DNA of 64,000 bases from Streptomyces sp. 71268 (lineage in GTDB: Bacteria; Actinomycetota; Actinomycetes; Streptomycetales; Streptomycetaceae), in assembly GCF_029392895.1 (NCBI RefSeq), contig NZ_CP114200.1, forward strand, positions 7,694,501-7,758,500. Direction: 5' to 3'. Below, piece after piece: positions 37,438-46,012 of the stretch. Positions within the stretch are counted from its first letter, which is position 1. Each line of letters opens with the position of its first letter. The notes beneath the pieces are model-generated. The model saw only the letters and a list, made by a program, of their open reading frames with translations. It did no database searches and was not told the origin of the DNA. The position numbers and the translations under genes were made by a program.

Positions 37438-38604
37438 TCAGGCGGCGACCGGCGTGGGCTGGCCGAGCAGCCGGTGGATCTCCCGTACGGCCGCGCCGCC
37501 GGCCCGGTTGGCGCCGATGGTGCTGGCCGACGGGCCGTACCCGACGAGGTGGATCCGGGGGTCGCGGACGGCCCGGGTGCCGTCCAGGGCGATGCCGCCG
37601 CCCGCCTCGCGCAGTCGCAACGGGGCCAGGTGCTCGACGGCCGGGCGGAAGCCGGTGGCCCACAGCACCACGTCCGCCTCGACGAACCGGCCGTCGTCCC
37701 AGGCGACGCCGGAGCGGGTGAGCCGGTCGAACATGGGCCGCCGGTCCAGGACGCCCGCGGCCCGGGCCCGCTCCATCGCCTCCGTCATCGGCAGCCCGGT
37801 CACGGAGACCACGCTGCGCGGCGGCAGGCCGCGCCGCACCCGCTCCTCGACCATGGCCACCGCCGCGCGCCCCTCCTCCGGGCCGAACGGGCCGCTGCGG
37901 AACAGCGGCGGGCGCCGGGTCACCCAGGTGGTCGCGGCCGCGACCTGGGCGATCTCAAGCAGGTGCTGCACGGCGGAGGTGCCGCCGCCGACCACCACGA
38001 CCCGCTGCCCGGCGAACGCCGCCGGCCCCGGGTACTGGGCGGTGTGCAACTGGCGGCCGGCGAACGTCTCCTGGCCCGGGTAGCGCGGCCAGAACGGGCG
38101 GTCCCAGGTGCCGGTCGCGTTGATCACGGCCCGGGGCGCCCAGTCGCCCACCGAGGTGCGCACCAGCAGCCGCCCGTCCGCCCCGTCGCCCACCGAGCTG
38201 ACGTCCACCGGCCGGCGCACCGGCAGTTCGAAGGCGCGCTCGTACGCGGCGAAGTACGCGCCGATCACCTCGGACGAGGGCCGCTCGGGGTCGGCCCCGG
38301 TCAGTTCCATGCCCGGCAGCGCGTGCATCCCGTGCACCCTGCCGTACGTCAGGGTCGGCCAGCGGAACTGCCAGGCGCCGCCCGGCGCGGGGGAGTGGTC
38401 GAGCACGACGAAGCCGGTGTTCGGCTCGTAACCGCGCCTGCGCAGGTGGTACGCGCTGGAGAGGCCGGCCTGACCAGCGCCGATGACGAGCACGTCGAGC
38501 GGCGTCGGCGCCGTGGGCCGCACGTCGCCGCTCCCGCCGAGGCCGCCGTCCGCCGCCCGGCCGACTCCGGTCCCTCGCTCCCGTACCACCCCAGTGTTGT
38601 TCAC
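37438..38604 (-). CDS. flavin-dependent monooxygenase / CzcO-like NAD(P)-binding flavoprotein
   Basis: I place the start at GTG 38604, giving 388 residues; its ribosome site is weak, so the N-terminus may be shorter. The FAD-binding fingerprint is VLVIGAGQAGLSSAYHL, and the NADPH-binding one is VVVVGGGTSAVQHLLEI. ATGTW and WATGFRP are also as expected. It resembles CzcO-type and Baeyer-Villiger-like monooxygenases but is short. It lies downstream of the SsuD-like gene, beyond a hairpin, and may act in the same sulfur-use pathway; that is inference from position. Confidence 0.85.
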   Translation of the reverse strand: MNNTGVVRERGTGVGRAADGGLGGSGDVRPTAPTPLDVLVIGAGQAGLSSAYHLRRRGYEPNTGFVVLDHSPAPGGAWQFRWPTLTYGRVHGMHALPGMELTGADPERPSSEVIGAYFAAYERAFELPVRRPVDVSSVGDGADGRLLVRTSVGDWAPRAVINATGTWDRPFWPRYPGQETFAGRQLHTAQYPGPAAFAGQRVVVVGGGTSAVQHLLEIAQVAAATTWVTRRPPLFRSGPFGPEEGRAAVAMVEERVRRGLPPRSVVSVTGLPMTEAMERARAAGVLDRRPMFDRLTRSGVAWDDGRFVEADVVLWATGFRPAVEHLAPLRLREAGGGIALDGTRAVRDPRIHLVGYGPSASTIGANRAGGAAVREIHRLLGQPTPVAA

Positions 38605-38826
38605 GCTTCTACTAACTTGGGCGAGCCGAGAAATCTTCCCGCGCGGCACGGGCCGTACAGCGTACGGCACGCGCCGTACGGCAGCACGCGTCTCCAGCAC
38701 GGCCGCCCCGCGCGCGCCGCCGCGACGCGCTCCGTGGCGGGGCCGCGCCTCGACGGCCCGCGCGCCCCGGGAGAGCCCGCGTGCGCCCCGGAAGGGACGC
38801 CGCGAGCACCCCGGAAGAGAGCCCGC

Positions 38827-38855
38827 CCGGCCCCGCCACTCGCTGGCGAGGCCGG
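38827..38855 (-). terminator. hairpin after the SsuD-type gene
   Basis: A 12-bp stem with one mismatch (CCGGCCCCGCCA against TGGCGAGGCCGG) and a 5-nt loop lies 20 bp past the monooxygenase stop and before the flavoprotein gene. Confidence 0.6.
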
Positions 38856-38874
38856 ACGGGAGCACCGCCGCCCC

Positions 38875-40077
38875 TCACCGCCCCCCGGCGATCAGCAGCG
38901 GTGCGCCACCCGGCGTGGGCACCGGGTGGCCGTGGGTGAGGGGCGCCCGCGCGCCCCCGGTCGGAGCCGCCAGCAGCCCGCGCGCGGCCAGCTCGGGCGC
39001 GACACCCTCGCCGAACCAGTACGCCTCCTCCAGGTGCGGATAGCCCGACAACACGAAGTGGTCGATGCCCAACGCGTGGTACTCCTCGATCCGGTCGGCG
39101 ACCTCCGCGTGGCTGCCGACCAGCGCCGTGCCCGCGCCACCCCGCACCAGGCCGACGCCCGCCCACAGGTTCGGCGCGATCTCCAGCTTCTCCCGCGAGC
39201 CGCCGTGCAACGCCAGCATCCGCTGCTGGCCCACCGACTCGCTGCGCCCCAGGGCCCGTTGGGCCGCGGCGACCGTCTCCGCGTCGAGGTCGTCGAGCAG
39301 CCGGTCGGCGACGGCCCACGCCCGCTTCGCCGAGTCCCGCGAGATCGTGTGCAACCGGATGCCGAACCGGACCTCGCGCCCCGCGCGCTCGGCGAGGCCC
39401 CTGATCCACTCGATCTTCTCCCGCACCTGCGCCGGCGGCTCGCCCCAGGTCAGGTACACGTCGGCGTGCTCCGCCGCGACCGGCCCCGCCGCCGGGGACG
39501 AGCCCCCGAAGAAGACAGGCGGCAGCGGGTCGGGCGGCAGCGCGGTCAGCCCGCCCTCGATCCGGTAGTGCTCGCCGGTGAAGTCGTACGGCTCGCCGCG
39601 CCACGCGCCGCGCACCACCGACAGGAACTCCGCCGTGCGCGCGTACCGCTGGTCGTGGTCGAGGTGGTCGCCGAACCGGCGCTGCTCGGTGGAGTCGCCG
39701 CCGGTCACCACGTTCAGCAGCAGCCGCCCGCCGGTGATCCGCTGGTAGGTGGCCGCCATCTGCGCGGCGAGCACCGGCGAGAGCACCCCGGGCCGGAAGG
39801 CGACCAGGAACCTCAGCCGCCTGGTGTGCTGGGCCAGGGCGGCCGTCGTCAGCCAGGCGTCCTCGCACCAGGTGCCGGTGGGCGTCAACACCGCCTCGAA
39901 GCCAAGGTGTTCGGCGGCCTTGGCGATCTGCGTCAGGTAGTCGATGTCGGGCGCGCGCACCCCGCTCACCGGCCCGATGCCCGAGCGGCCCTTCTCGGTG
40001 GCGGCGTAGGCGTGCCGATCCACCAGGGTGCGGCCGTCGCCGCCGGTGGGCAGGAACCAGTGCAGGTGGATGGACAT
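38875..40077 (-). CDS. ssuD: FMNH2-dependent alkanesulfonate monooxygenase (SsuD type)
   Basis: This 400-residue LLM-class protein starts at ATG 40077, sharing a base with the preceding stop (TGATG). It shows FLPTGGDGRTLV, LTPTGTWCEDAWL, FRPGVLSPVLAAQMAATYQR, GGRLLLNVVTGG, PPVFFGGSSPAA and SGYPHLEEAYWFGEG, all typical of SsuD. It oxidises alkanesulfonates to aldehyde and sulfite with FMNH2 from a separate reductase; no reductase gene is in this cluster. Confidence 0.93.
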   Translation of the reverse strand: MSIHLHWFLPTGGDGRTLVDRHAYAATEKGRSGIGPVSGVRAPDIDYLTQIAKAAEHLGFEAVLTPTGTWCEDAWLTTAALAQHTRRLRFLVAFRPGVLSPVLAAQMAATYQRITGGRLLLNVVTGGDSTEQRRFGDHLDHDQRYARTAEFLSVVRGAWRGEPYDFTGEHYRIEGGLTALPPDPLPPVFFGGSSPAAGPVAAEHADVYLTWGEPPAQVREKIEWIRGLAERAGREVRFGIRLHTISRDSAKRAWAVADRLLDDLDAETVAAAQRALGRSESVGQQRMLALHGGSREKLEIAPNLWAGVGLVRGGAGTALVGSHAEVADRIEEYHALGIDHFVLSGYPHLEEAYWFGEGVAPELAARGLLAAPTGGARAPLTHGHPVPTPGGAPLLIAGGR

Positions 40078-41114
40078 CAGTGGCCCTTTCCGTAGGAGCG
40101 GGGCGCCGCGGTGGACGGCGGCAGCCCGGCGTTGAACCGGGTGTCCACGAAGTCCCGGAAGGAGAACCGGCGCGGGGTCAGACCCAGTTCGGCGAAGGTG
40201 TCGGCGATCTTCTGCTCGGAGGCGACCGCGGCCTCGTCCACGGCGACGGTGACCCGGGTGCCGTGCGAGCGGCGCACCGAGTCGAGCGCCGTCTCGTACG
40301 GCAGCCCGGTCTCCTTGGCCCACACCTTGGCCCACTCCTCGGGGTGCTTGAACACCCAGTCCTGGGCGCGGCGCAACCGGCGCAGGTAGTCGGCGATGGC
40401 CTTGGACTTCTCGCTGTCGTCGAGCGCCGCCGGGGCGGCCACCTGGAAGCCCAGCCCGTTCACCACGCCCTGCCCCGTCGTGAGCACCCGGGCGTCGGCG
40501 TGCCGCAGCGCCTGCGAGGTGTACGGGTCCCAGATCGCCCAGGCGTCCACCTTGTCCCGGGTGAACGCGGCCAGGGCGTCGGCGGGTTGGAGGAGACTCA
40601 CCTTCACGTCGTCGATCGACAGGCCGGCCTTGGCCAGCGACGCGGTCAGTTGGTAGTGCGCGGAACTGCCCTGCGCGACCGCGACCGACTTCCCCTTGAG
40701 GTCGGTGACCGTCCGCAGCTCCGAGCCCTTCTTGACCACGATCGCCTCGCCGTACGAGGTGCCGTGCGTCGCCGCGACCACCTTGATCTTCGACTTCGCG
40801 GCGGCGGCGAACACCGGCGGGGTGTTGCCCACGGCCCCGATGTCCACCGCCTTCGCGTTGACCGCCTCAAGGAGCGGCGGACCCGAGGTGAAGGTCGACC
40901 AGCGGATCCTGTACGGCAGGTCGTCCAGCTCACCGGCGGCCCGCAACACCGCCTCCGAGCCGCCCTTCTGGTCGCCCACGTTGAGTGTCACCGAGCCCTT
41001 GCCGTCGGTGTTGCCCCCGCCCGAGTCGGCGGACGAGGAGCCCGAGCAGCCCGTGAGGAGCAGGACCAGTGGGAGCAGCAGGGCGGGGAGGGCGATGGCG
41101 GTGCGCGCGCTCAT
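40077..41114 (-). CDS. ssuA: sulfonate ABC transporter substrate-binding lipoprotein (SsuA-like)
   Basis: This 345-residue protein starts at ATG 41114, which overlaps the stop of a short upstream ORF (ATGA). A lipoprotein signal ends in LLTGC (Cys about 23). The mature part matches the nitrate/sulfonate/taurine-binding family: NVGDQKGGSEAVLRAAGEL, DIGAVGNTPPVFAAAAKSKI, GKSVAVAQGSSAHYQL, VDAWAIWDPYTSQAL. It delivers the substrate to the SsuBC importer encoded just upstream. Confidence 0.94.
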   Translation of the reverse strand: MSARTAIALPALLLPLVLLLTGCSGSSSADSGGGNTDGKGSVTLNVGDQKGGSEAVLRAAGELDDLPYRIRWSTFTSGPPLLEAVNAKAVDIGAVGNTPPVFAAAAKSKIKVVAATHGTSYGEAIVVKKGSELRTVTDLKGKSVAVAQGSSAHYQLTASLAKAGLSIDDVKVSLLQPADALAAFTRDKVDAWAIWDPYTSQALRHADARVLTTGQGVVNGLGFQVAAPAALDDSEKSKAIADYLRRLRRAQDWVFKHPEEWAKVWAKETGLPYETALDSVRRSHGTRVTVAVDEAAVASEQKIADTFAELGLTPRRFSFRDFVDTRFNAGLPPSTAAPRSYGKGH

Positions 41115-41299
41115 GTCAGCGAGTCCGTTCGGGTGCGGCGGTCGGCGATCCGGGGGTGGGTGGGGGTGGCGGCGCGCGAAGCGCCGCCGTGGTCGCGGCG
41201 GGTGCCGCCGCGCGGGCAGTGCGGCCCGCGTCCCCTCGGCGGCACGCGGGCCGGGCCCGACGTCGGGCTCATGCGGTCCGTGAGGTCCATGTGGCTCAC
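41111..41299 (-). CDS. 62-codon ORF coupled between ssuB and ssuA, function unknown
   Basis: GTG 41299 overlaps the ssuB stop (GTGA), and its own TGA at 41111-41113 overlaps the ssuA ATG (ATGA). The ORF thus fills the gap between two genes exactly. Codon third positions are almost all G or C, as in the flanking genes. The product is basic and rich in Arg, Pro, His and Thr without membrane segment or known motif. AAGGAGG sits only a couple of bases before the GTG but is well placed for the internal ATG at 41290. It may act to couple translation, or encode a real small protein. Confidence 0.5.
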   Translation of the reverse strand: MSHMDLTDRMSPTSGPARVPPRGRGPHCPRGGTRRDHGGASRAATPTHPRIADRRTRTDSLT

Positions 41300-42255
41300 C
41301 CCTCCTTACGGACGAGGCCCGAGGCGCCGTCCGGTACGGCGTCCGCCACGGCCCGCGAGGAGGCGGCGGAGGCGGTCGGGGTCGCCACACCGAGTCGGTC
41401 GAGCAGCTCGGCGCGCAGCGCGGTGAACGCCGGGTCGCCCGCGTCGCGCGGCCGATCCAGGCCCACCGGCGTCTCGTACGCGATGACCCCGCCGTCCATC
41501 ACCAGCACGCGGTCGGCCAGCGACACCGCCTCGTCGACGTCGTGCGTCACGAGCAACACGGCGCAGCCGCGCCGCTGCCACACGTCGGCCACCAGCCGCT
41601 GCGCCGTGATCCGGGTCAGCGCGTCCAGCGCGCCGAAGGGCTCGTCCAACAGCAGCAGATCCGGCTCGCGCACCAACGCCCGCGCCAGTGAGGCGCGTTG
41701 GGCCTCGCCACCGGAGAGCGTCTTGGGCCAGGCGGTGGCCCGTTCGGTGAGCCCCACCTCGGCCAGCGCGCGCTCCGCGGTGGCCCGGTCGGGACGTCCC
41801 GGAAGGCCGAGCAGCACGTTGCGCCACACCCGCTTCCACGGCATCAACCGGGGCTGCTGGAAGGCGACGGCGCGGGCCCGTGGCACCCGCACCAGCCCCT
41901 CGATCTCACGGTCGAGGCCGGCCAACACGCGCAGCAGCGTGGACTTGCCGCACCCGCTCCGGCCGAGCAGGGCCACGAACTCGCCCGGGCGCACGGTCAG
42001 GTCGAGATCATCGATGACTCGCCGGCCGCCGAAGGACCGGCTGAGCCCGGCGACCTCGATGGCGACGGCCACACCGTCACCGGGGCCACCACCGGCGCTC
42101 TCGCCGGCCGTGTCGCCGCCGAGGCCGCGCGCTCCATCGGGCCGAAGGCCACGCGCCGGGGTGTCCGCGTGGGGCACGTCCGACTCCGGGGCCGGGGCCC
42201 GGTCGGCGGCCGTCTTCTCCAGGGGGCCTACGCGCCCGTGAACGTCGGTCGCCAT
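41296..42255 (-). CDS. ssuB: sulfonate ABC transporter ATPase (SsuB-like)
   Basis: This 319-residue protein starts at ATG 42255, 28 bp inside the permease gene. About 60 N-terminal residues are a disordered extension. The ATPase domain has Walker A LLGRSGCGKSTLLR, the Q loop FQQPRLMPWKRV, the signature LSGGEAQRASLARAL, Walker B LLLLDEPFGALD and the switch His in VTHDVDEA. The C-terminus is Ala/Ser-rich. It powers uptake of sulfonates. Confidence 0.94.
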   Translation of the reverse strand: MATDVHGRVGPLEKTAADRAPAPESDVPHADTPARGLRPDGARGLGGDTAGESAGGGPGDGVAVAIEVAGLSRSFGGRRVIDDLDLTVRPGEFVALLGRSGCGKSTLLRVLAGLDREIEGLVRVPRARAVAFQQPRLMPWKRVWRNVLLGLPGRPDRATAERALAEVGLTERATAWPKTLSGGEAQRASLARALVREPDLLLLDEPFGALDALTRITAQRLVADVWQRRGCAVLLVTHDVDEAVSLADRVLVMDGGVIAYETPVGLDRPRDAGDPAFTALRAELLDRLGVATPTASAASSRAVADAVPDGASGLVRKEG

Positions 42256-43037
42256 TGCAGCAACAGCCTTTCGAGAGTACGGACCACGAAGTCGGCGAGC
42301 AGCCCGAGGACCGCGTAGACGAGCAGGCAGACGACGATCACGTCGGTCTGGAAGAACTCGCGCGCCCGGTTGAGCAGGAAGCCGATGCCCTCGTCGGCGT
42401 TGATCGTCTCGCCGAAGACCAGCGCCAACCACGCGGTGGCCAACGAGTACCGCAGCCCGGTCATCGCGCCGGGCAGTGCGCCCGGCAGCACGACGTGCCG
42501 CACCAGGCCCCACCGGTTCAGCCCGAGGGCGGTGCCGGCCTCGATGAGCCCGGCGTCCACGCCGCGGATGCCCGCGTAGACGTTGAGGTAGAGGTGGAAG
42601 GCGACGCCGAGCGCGATGAGCGCGATCTTCGGCGCCTCGCCGATGCCGAGCCAGATGATGAACAGCGGGATCATCCCGACCCACGGGATGCTGCGCAGCA
42701 TCTGCACGCTGGCGTCGATCAGGTCCTCGCCGAGCCGGGAGAGCCCGGACAGCAGGGCGAGGGTGATGCCGACGAGACCACCGAGCGCGAGCCCGATCGC
42801 CACCCGCTGTACGGACACCGCCATGGCGTCGGGCAGGGTGCCGTCCCGGGTCATGTCGGCCGCGGTGCTGGCGATGGTGCCGGGCGATGCGAGCGTGTCG
42901 GGGCTGAGGACTCCCGTCGCGCTGCACACCTGCCACAGGGCGAGCAGAGCGAGCGGACCGGTGGCGCGGCGCAGCCAGCGTGGCACGGGCCGGCGGCGTG
43001 TGGACAGGGGAACGACCGGTTCGAGGACCGGAGACAT
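42228..43037 (-). CDS. ssuC: sulfonate ABC transporter permease (SsuC-like)
   Basis: This 269-residue protein starts at ATG 43037 with CGTGGAGCCCCC upstream. It has six predicted membrane helices and the EAA loop (EAGTALGLNRWGLVRHVVLPGALP), plus ETINADEGIGFLLNRA near the end, as in SsuC/TauC permeases. It is the first full-size gene of the sulfonate operon, 279 bp downstream of the leader peptide. Confidence 0.94.
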   Translation of the reverse strand: MSPVLEPVVPLSTRRRPVPRWLRRATGPLALLALWQVCSATGVLSPDTLASPGTIASTAADMTRDGTLPDAMAVSVQRVAIGLALGGLVGITLALLSGLSRLGEDLIDASVQMLRSIPWVGMIPLFIIWLGIGEAPKIALIALGVAFHLYLNVYAGIRGVDAGLIEAGTALGLNRWGLVRHVVLPGALPGAMTGLRYSLATAWLALVFGETINADEGIGFLLNRAREFFQTDVIVVCLLVYAVLGLLADFVVRTLERLLLQWRPTFTGA

Positions 43038-43316
43038 GGGGGCTCCACGGAAGTGGGTAGGCCGGGGCGACCCGCCGCGTGCGGTGCGCGAGGCACGCAC
43101 CCGGGCGCCCGGGCGAGCGGAGAGAGGGCGGCGACCCGTATACGCCGAGGCCGACCGACGCCGACCGATGCCGACGAGCGCGCGGGTGCCCGGCAGGCCG
43201 GCCCGCCTCGACCCGTTCAGGGATCAGTTGGGTGATGCGGCCGGGCCGTCAGCGTGCGGAGGAGCGCCGAGGAAGGCGCGCGGGGAAGCGGGAAAGGAGA
43301 AGGAGGGGGAGAACCG
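43038..43316 (-). promoter_or_regulatory. untranslated region between leader peptide and ssuC, possible attenuator
   Basis: The 279-nt region downstream of the leader peptide contains GC-rich inverted repeats, for example CCGGGCGCCCGG near 43101-43112 and GCGGG...CCCGC arms around 43182-43206. They could form alternative hairpins as translation of the leader stalls or runs through. No structure was computed. Confidence 0.4.
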
Positions 43317-43400
43317 TCAGCGGGCGTGGCGACACGCGGCGGATACCACCCGCAGCAGGTCGATGTGACCGCGCGTGGTGAGCAAGGCTGACGTAGACAT
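43317..43400 (-). CDS. sulfur-type leader peptide
   Basis: This 27-residue ORF (ATG 43400) contains HIDLLRVVSAACRHAR, the hallmark of short actinobacterial leader peptides found ahead of sulfate, sulfonate and cysteine genes. The single Cys-Arg near the end is the likely sensing codon. A TTGACC/TACGTT promoter ends only 7 nt before the ATG, so the message is predicted to be leaderless. It precedes ssuC-ssuB-ORF62-ssuA-ssuD and should tune them to cysteine supply. Confidence 0.85.
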   Translation of the reverse strand: MSTSALLTTRGHIDLLRVVSAACRHAR

Positions 43401-43407
43401 GCGCTCG

Positions 43408-43436
43408 AACGTAGCGACGCCCCTCGTACGGGTCAA
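43408..43436 (-). promoter_or_regulatory. promoter of the sulfonate operon leader peptide
   Basis: On the minus strand TTGACC (43431-43436), a 17-bp spacer and TACGTT (43408-43413) form a good housekeeping-sigma promoter. The expected start of transcription falls at about 43400-43403, i.e. at the ATG of the leader peptide. Confidence 0.75.
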
Positions 43437-43634
43437 CGCCCGTCTCGCCTGCCGGACCTTTGTTGCGACGGCCTTGCGGCGGCGTGTACCGACCGCACGG
43501 TCGTGCGCACTGATCTCGGGCGGCCAAGGCAGCACCGGGCACGGGCGCTCCGGGAGCCCCCGCGCCCGGCCTCCCGCGGGGCCGCCGCGCCGAGGCCGTA
43601 GGGCGGTCGCGGGCCCTTCCGTCGCGGCGCGGTT

Positions 43635-43660
43635 GTTTCGTACCTCCGTGGGTGGGTTAC
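43635..43660 (+). promoter_or_regulatory. possible sigma-B-type promoter
   Basis: GTTT at 43635 and GGGTTA at 43654 are 15 nt apart, resembling the streptomycete SigB consensus GNNT-N14-16-GGGTAC/T but with one extra T. It would drive the stress-type operon starting at 44076 with a leader of about 400 nt. This is weak evidence. Confidence 0.3.
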
Positions 43661-43980
43661 CCGGACGATCCGAACAACGACATGGGGGAGCGGCCGGCAC
43701 CGCCGCCACGGTGGCCCCTCGGGTCGGGCGCGGCCCGCGAGGGTGCGGGCCCGCGCTCCGTGCCCGGGGCGCGCCGACGGGGCCCGGGTGACCGGGTCGC
43801 GCGGCAGGCGGGCGGCCGCGCCACGGCACGGCATCGCTGCCCCACCCCACAGGGGCCGGCGCCGCACCGGCCGTCCGCCAGGGCGGCCGGGATCCCGAAG
43901 AAGCCTGAAGAAGCCCGAAGGAGGCCACACCCGATCCGCACCCGGGCCGGACGCCCGGGTAAGCCGCGGACCCGAACAGG

Positions 43981-44030
43981 CCAAGCCAAACCGAAGCGAA
44001 GCGAAGCCAAGCCGACAAGCCAAGCCGACA
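43981..44030 (+). repeat. imperfect 5-bp repeat tract
   Basis: About ten imperfect AAGCC/AAGCG units, including two copies of CCAAGCCGACA, lie just before the ribosome site of the 44076 gene. Confidence 0.6.
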
Positions 44031-44075
44031 GCTCTCACCGGCTGAACGGCCGCGAGAGGCGACAGAGGAGGACTC

Positions 44076-44744
44076 GTGAGTGGTGAGCCCGCGAACACTG
44101 GTACGGAGCGTGTGCAGCAGACCGGGCAGGCGGCGAAGGACGAGGCGTCAGCGACGGCCGGGCACGCCAAGGAGGCCGCCGGCGAGGTCGCGGGCACCGC
44201 GACACGACAGGCCAAGGCCGTGACGGACGAGGCCAAGCAACAGGCCGGCGCGGCGGTGCACGACCTCAAGGGGCGCATCGCCGACGAGGCGGAGGGTCAG
44301 GCCGACCGCATGGCGCACACCCTGCGGCAGTGGTCGGACGACCTGGCGGGGCTCGCGCGCAACGCGCCCGACGACTCGCCCGCCCGGAGCCTGGTCTCGC
44401 AGGCCGCCGACGGCGGCCACCGCGCGGCCGACTACCTGGACCGACAGGGGGTCAGCGGCCTGGTCGACGACCTCCAGGGGTTCGCCAGGCGGCGGCCCGG
44501 GGCGTTCCTGGGTGGGGCGGTGCTGGCCGGCGTGGTCGTCGGCAGGCTCGTGAAGGCCGGCGGTGGCTCGAACGGCCGGGCCTCCAGCGGCGGTGGCACC
44601 TCGTCCGACGGTGCCCGGAACGCCGACCGCCGTCCTGGCGCCGACCGCCCGCTGGCCACCGGCGGCCGGGGATCGCCCGAGGACGGGCAGGCCCTGCCGC
44701 GCGGCTCCGACCACCCGGAACTGCTCGGATACCCGGAGAGGTGA
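44076..44744 (+). CDS. Ala-rich helical stress-type protein with one membrane segment
   Basis: This 222-residue protein starts at GTG 44076 with GAGGAGGACTC upstream. Residues about 10-75 are an Ala/Lys/Glu/Gln-rich helix of heptad type resembling CsbD/LEA-like proteins. One glycine-rich membrane segment lies at about 147-165 (FLGGAVLAGVVVGRLV), then a disordered tail. It starts a four-gene operon of small membrane-associated proteins seen in other streptomycetes. Function is unknown; a cell-envelope stress role is inferred. Confidence 0.8.
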   Translation: MSGEPANTGTERVQQTGQAAKDEASATAGHAKEAAGEVAGTATRQAKAVTDEAKQQAGAAVHDLKGRIADEAEGQADRMAHTLRQWSDDLAGLARNAPDDSPARSLVSQAADGGHRAADYLDRQGVSGLVDDLQGFARRRPGAFLGGAVLAGVVVGRLVKAGGGSNGRASSGGGTSSDGARNADRRPGADRPLATGGRGSPEDGQALPRGSDHPELLGYPER

Positions 44745-44745
44745 C

Positions 44746-45249
44746 ATGTCGACTTCCACTTCCACATCCACCCGGCCGCGTCAGTACCCCCGCGCGGCCC
44801 AGGACCGGACGCCGGACCTCGACGGGCACGGCGCCACCCGGCACGAGCCGTACGAGCCGTACCGCCCCGCGAAGAACCGGTCGGTCGGCGAGCTGATGTC
44901 CGACGTGACCTCGGACGTCCAACAACTCTTCCGGCAGGAACTGGAGTTGGCGAAGGCCGAGGTACGGGAGGAGGCCACGAAGGCGGGCAAGGCGGCGGGC
45001 ATGTTCGGCGGCGCCGGGTTCGCCGGGTACATGGTCGCCGTGCTGCTGTCGCTGACGGCGGTGTTCGCCCTGGCCAACGTGATGGACCTGGCCTGGGCCG
45101 CGCTGATCGTCACCGGCATCTGGGCGGTCATCGGAGCAGTCCTGTTCCTGCGGGCCCGCTCTCAGATGCGGACCGTGTCACCGAAGCCGGAACGCACCAT
45201 GGAAACGCTCAAGGAGGACGCGCGATGGGCACGTCACCCGATCGGATAA
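44746..45249 (+). CDS. DUF1469 / phage holin superfamily III protein
   Basis: This 167-residue protein starts at ATG 44746, one base after the previous stop, with GGAGAGGTGAC as ribosome site. A disordered N-terminus precedes an amphipathic helix (DVQQLFRQELELAKAEVREE) and two membrane helices (about 85-108 and 114-140). This is the DUF1469 (Phage_holin_3_6) pattern. Despite the name, these chromosomal proteins are not shown to be holins. Confidence 0.88.
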   Translation: MSTSTSTSTRPRQYPRAAQDRTPDLDGHGATRHEPYEPYRPAKNRSVGELMSDVTSDVQQLFRQELELAKAEVREEATKAGKAAGMFGGAGFAGYMVAVLLSLTAVFALANVMDLAWAALIVTGIWAVIGAVLFLRARSQMRTVSPKPERTMETLKEDARWARHPIG

Positions 45250-45923
45250 GGGCCGACATCGAGACCACCCGGGCCAAGCTGTCCGCGGACCTCGATCGCC
45301 TCGCTGACCGCACCAGCCCCCGCCGCATGGCCCACCGCCGCGGGCGCCGGATGCGCAACTCGGTATCCGGCATGCGAGAACGCGTCATGGGAACCGCCTC
45401 GCACGCCACCGACCAGGCCGGGGACCGCGCCCAGCAGGCGAGCGAGCGGGCCCAACAGGCGGCGGACTCGGCCCGCGAGGGTGTGGGCCAGGCGGCGGAC
45501 ACCGCCAAGCAGGCGGCAGGCCAGGCGAGCGACGCGGTCCGCCAGGCGCCCGAACAGGCGGTGGCCCAGACACAGGGCAACCCGCTCGCGGCCGGCCTGA
45601 TCGCCTTCGGCGCCGGACTGCTCGTCGCCTCGCTGGCACCGGCGTCCCGAGCCGAGGAGCAGGCGGCGGCCCAACTCACCGAGCACGCCAGCGGCGTGAT
45701 CGAACCGGTCAAGCAGGCCGCCACCGAGTCCGCCCAGCACCTCAAGGAGGAGGCCACCGACACGGCGAAGCACGCCGCCGAGGAGGTCAAGGGGACGGCG
45801 ACCAAGGCCGCCCGCACCACCCAGGAACATGCCCGCGAACAGGCGGGCGACGTCACCGACCACGCCCGACGCTCCGGAGCGAACGTGGCCGACGAGGCCC
45901 GCGAGGGCGGCGGTCAGACGTAG
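45225..45923 (+). CDS. DUF3618 domain protein with long amphipathic helix
   Basis: This 232-residue protein starts at ATG 45225 (AAGGAGGACGCGCG), 25 bp inside the DUF1469 gene. The DUF3618 motif is at the start (PDRIRADIETTRAKLSADLDRLADRTSP). A long Ala/Gln/Lys/Glu-rich helix with repeated QAADxA-like units follows, interrupted by one membrane segment (about 125-142, AAGLIAFGAGLLVASLA). It is the standard third member of this operon type. Confidence 0.88.
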   Translation: MGTSPDRIRADIETTRAKLSADLDRLADRTSPRRMAHRRGRRMRNSVSGMRERVMGTASHATDQAGDRAQQASERAQQAADSAREGVGQAADTAKQAAGQASDAVRQAPEQAVAQTQGNPLAAGLIAFGAGLLVASLAPASRAEEQAAAQLTEHASGVIEPVKQAATESAQHLKEEATDTAKHAAEEVKGTATKAARTTQEHAREQAGDVTDHARRSGANVADEAREGGGQT

Positions 45924-46012
45924 CGGACAGGCGTGGCGAGAACGGCGAGCCCCCCGACCAAGCGCGAGCGCCCCCACCCCGCGGCGGCGCGGAACGGAGC
46001 TGGTGAACCACC

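Larger units (their letters stand above)
43401..44075. other. 675-bp divergent region
   Basis: It contains the leader-peptide promoter at its left edge, a possible stress-type promoter (43635-43660) facing right, a GTG-initiated but motif-free open frame (43652-44086), and an imperfect 5-bp (AAGCC/AAGCG) repeat tract at 43981-44030. No RNA gene was recognised. Confidence 0.45.

Noticed and set aside
43652..44086. GTG-started plus-strand ORF before the DUF operon
   Set aside because: No ribosome site, low-complexity product, and the last part simply reads the AAGCC repeat tract.
44746..45249. Prophage holin interpretation of the DUF1469 gene
   Set aside because: It is part of a chromosomal operon with DUF3618 and YihY and has no phage genes around it.
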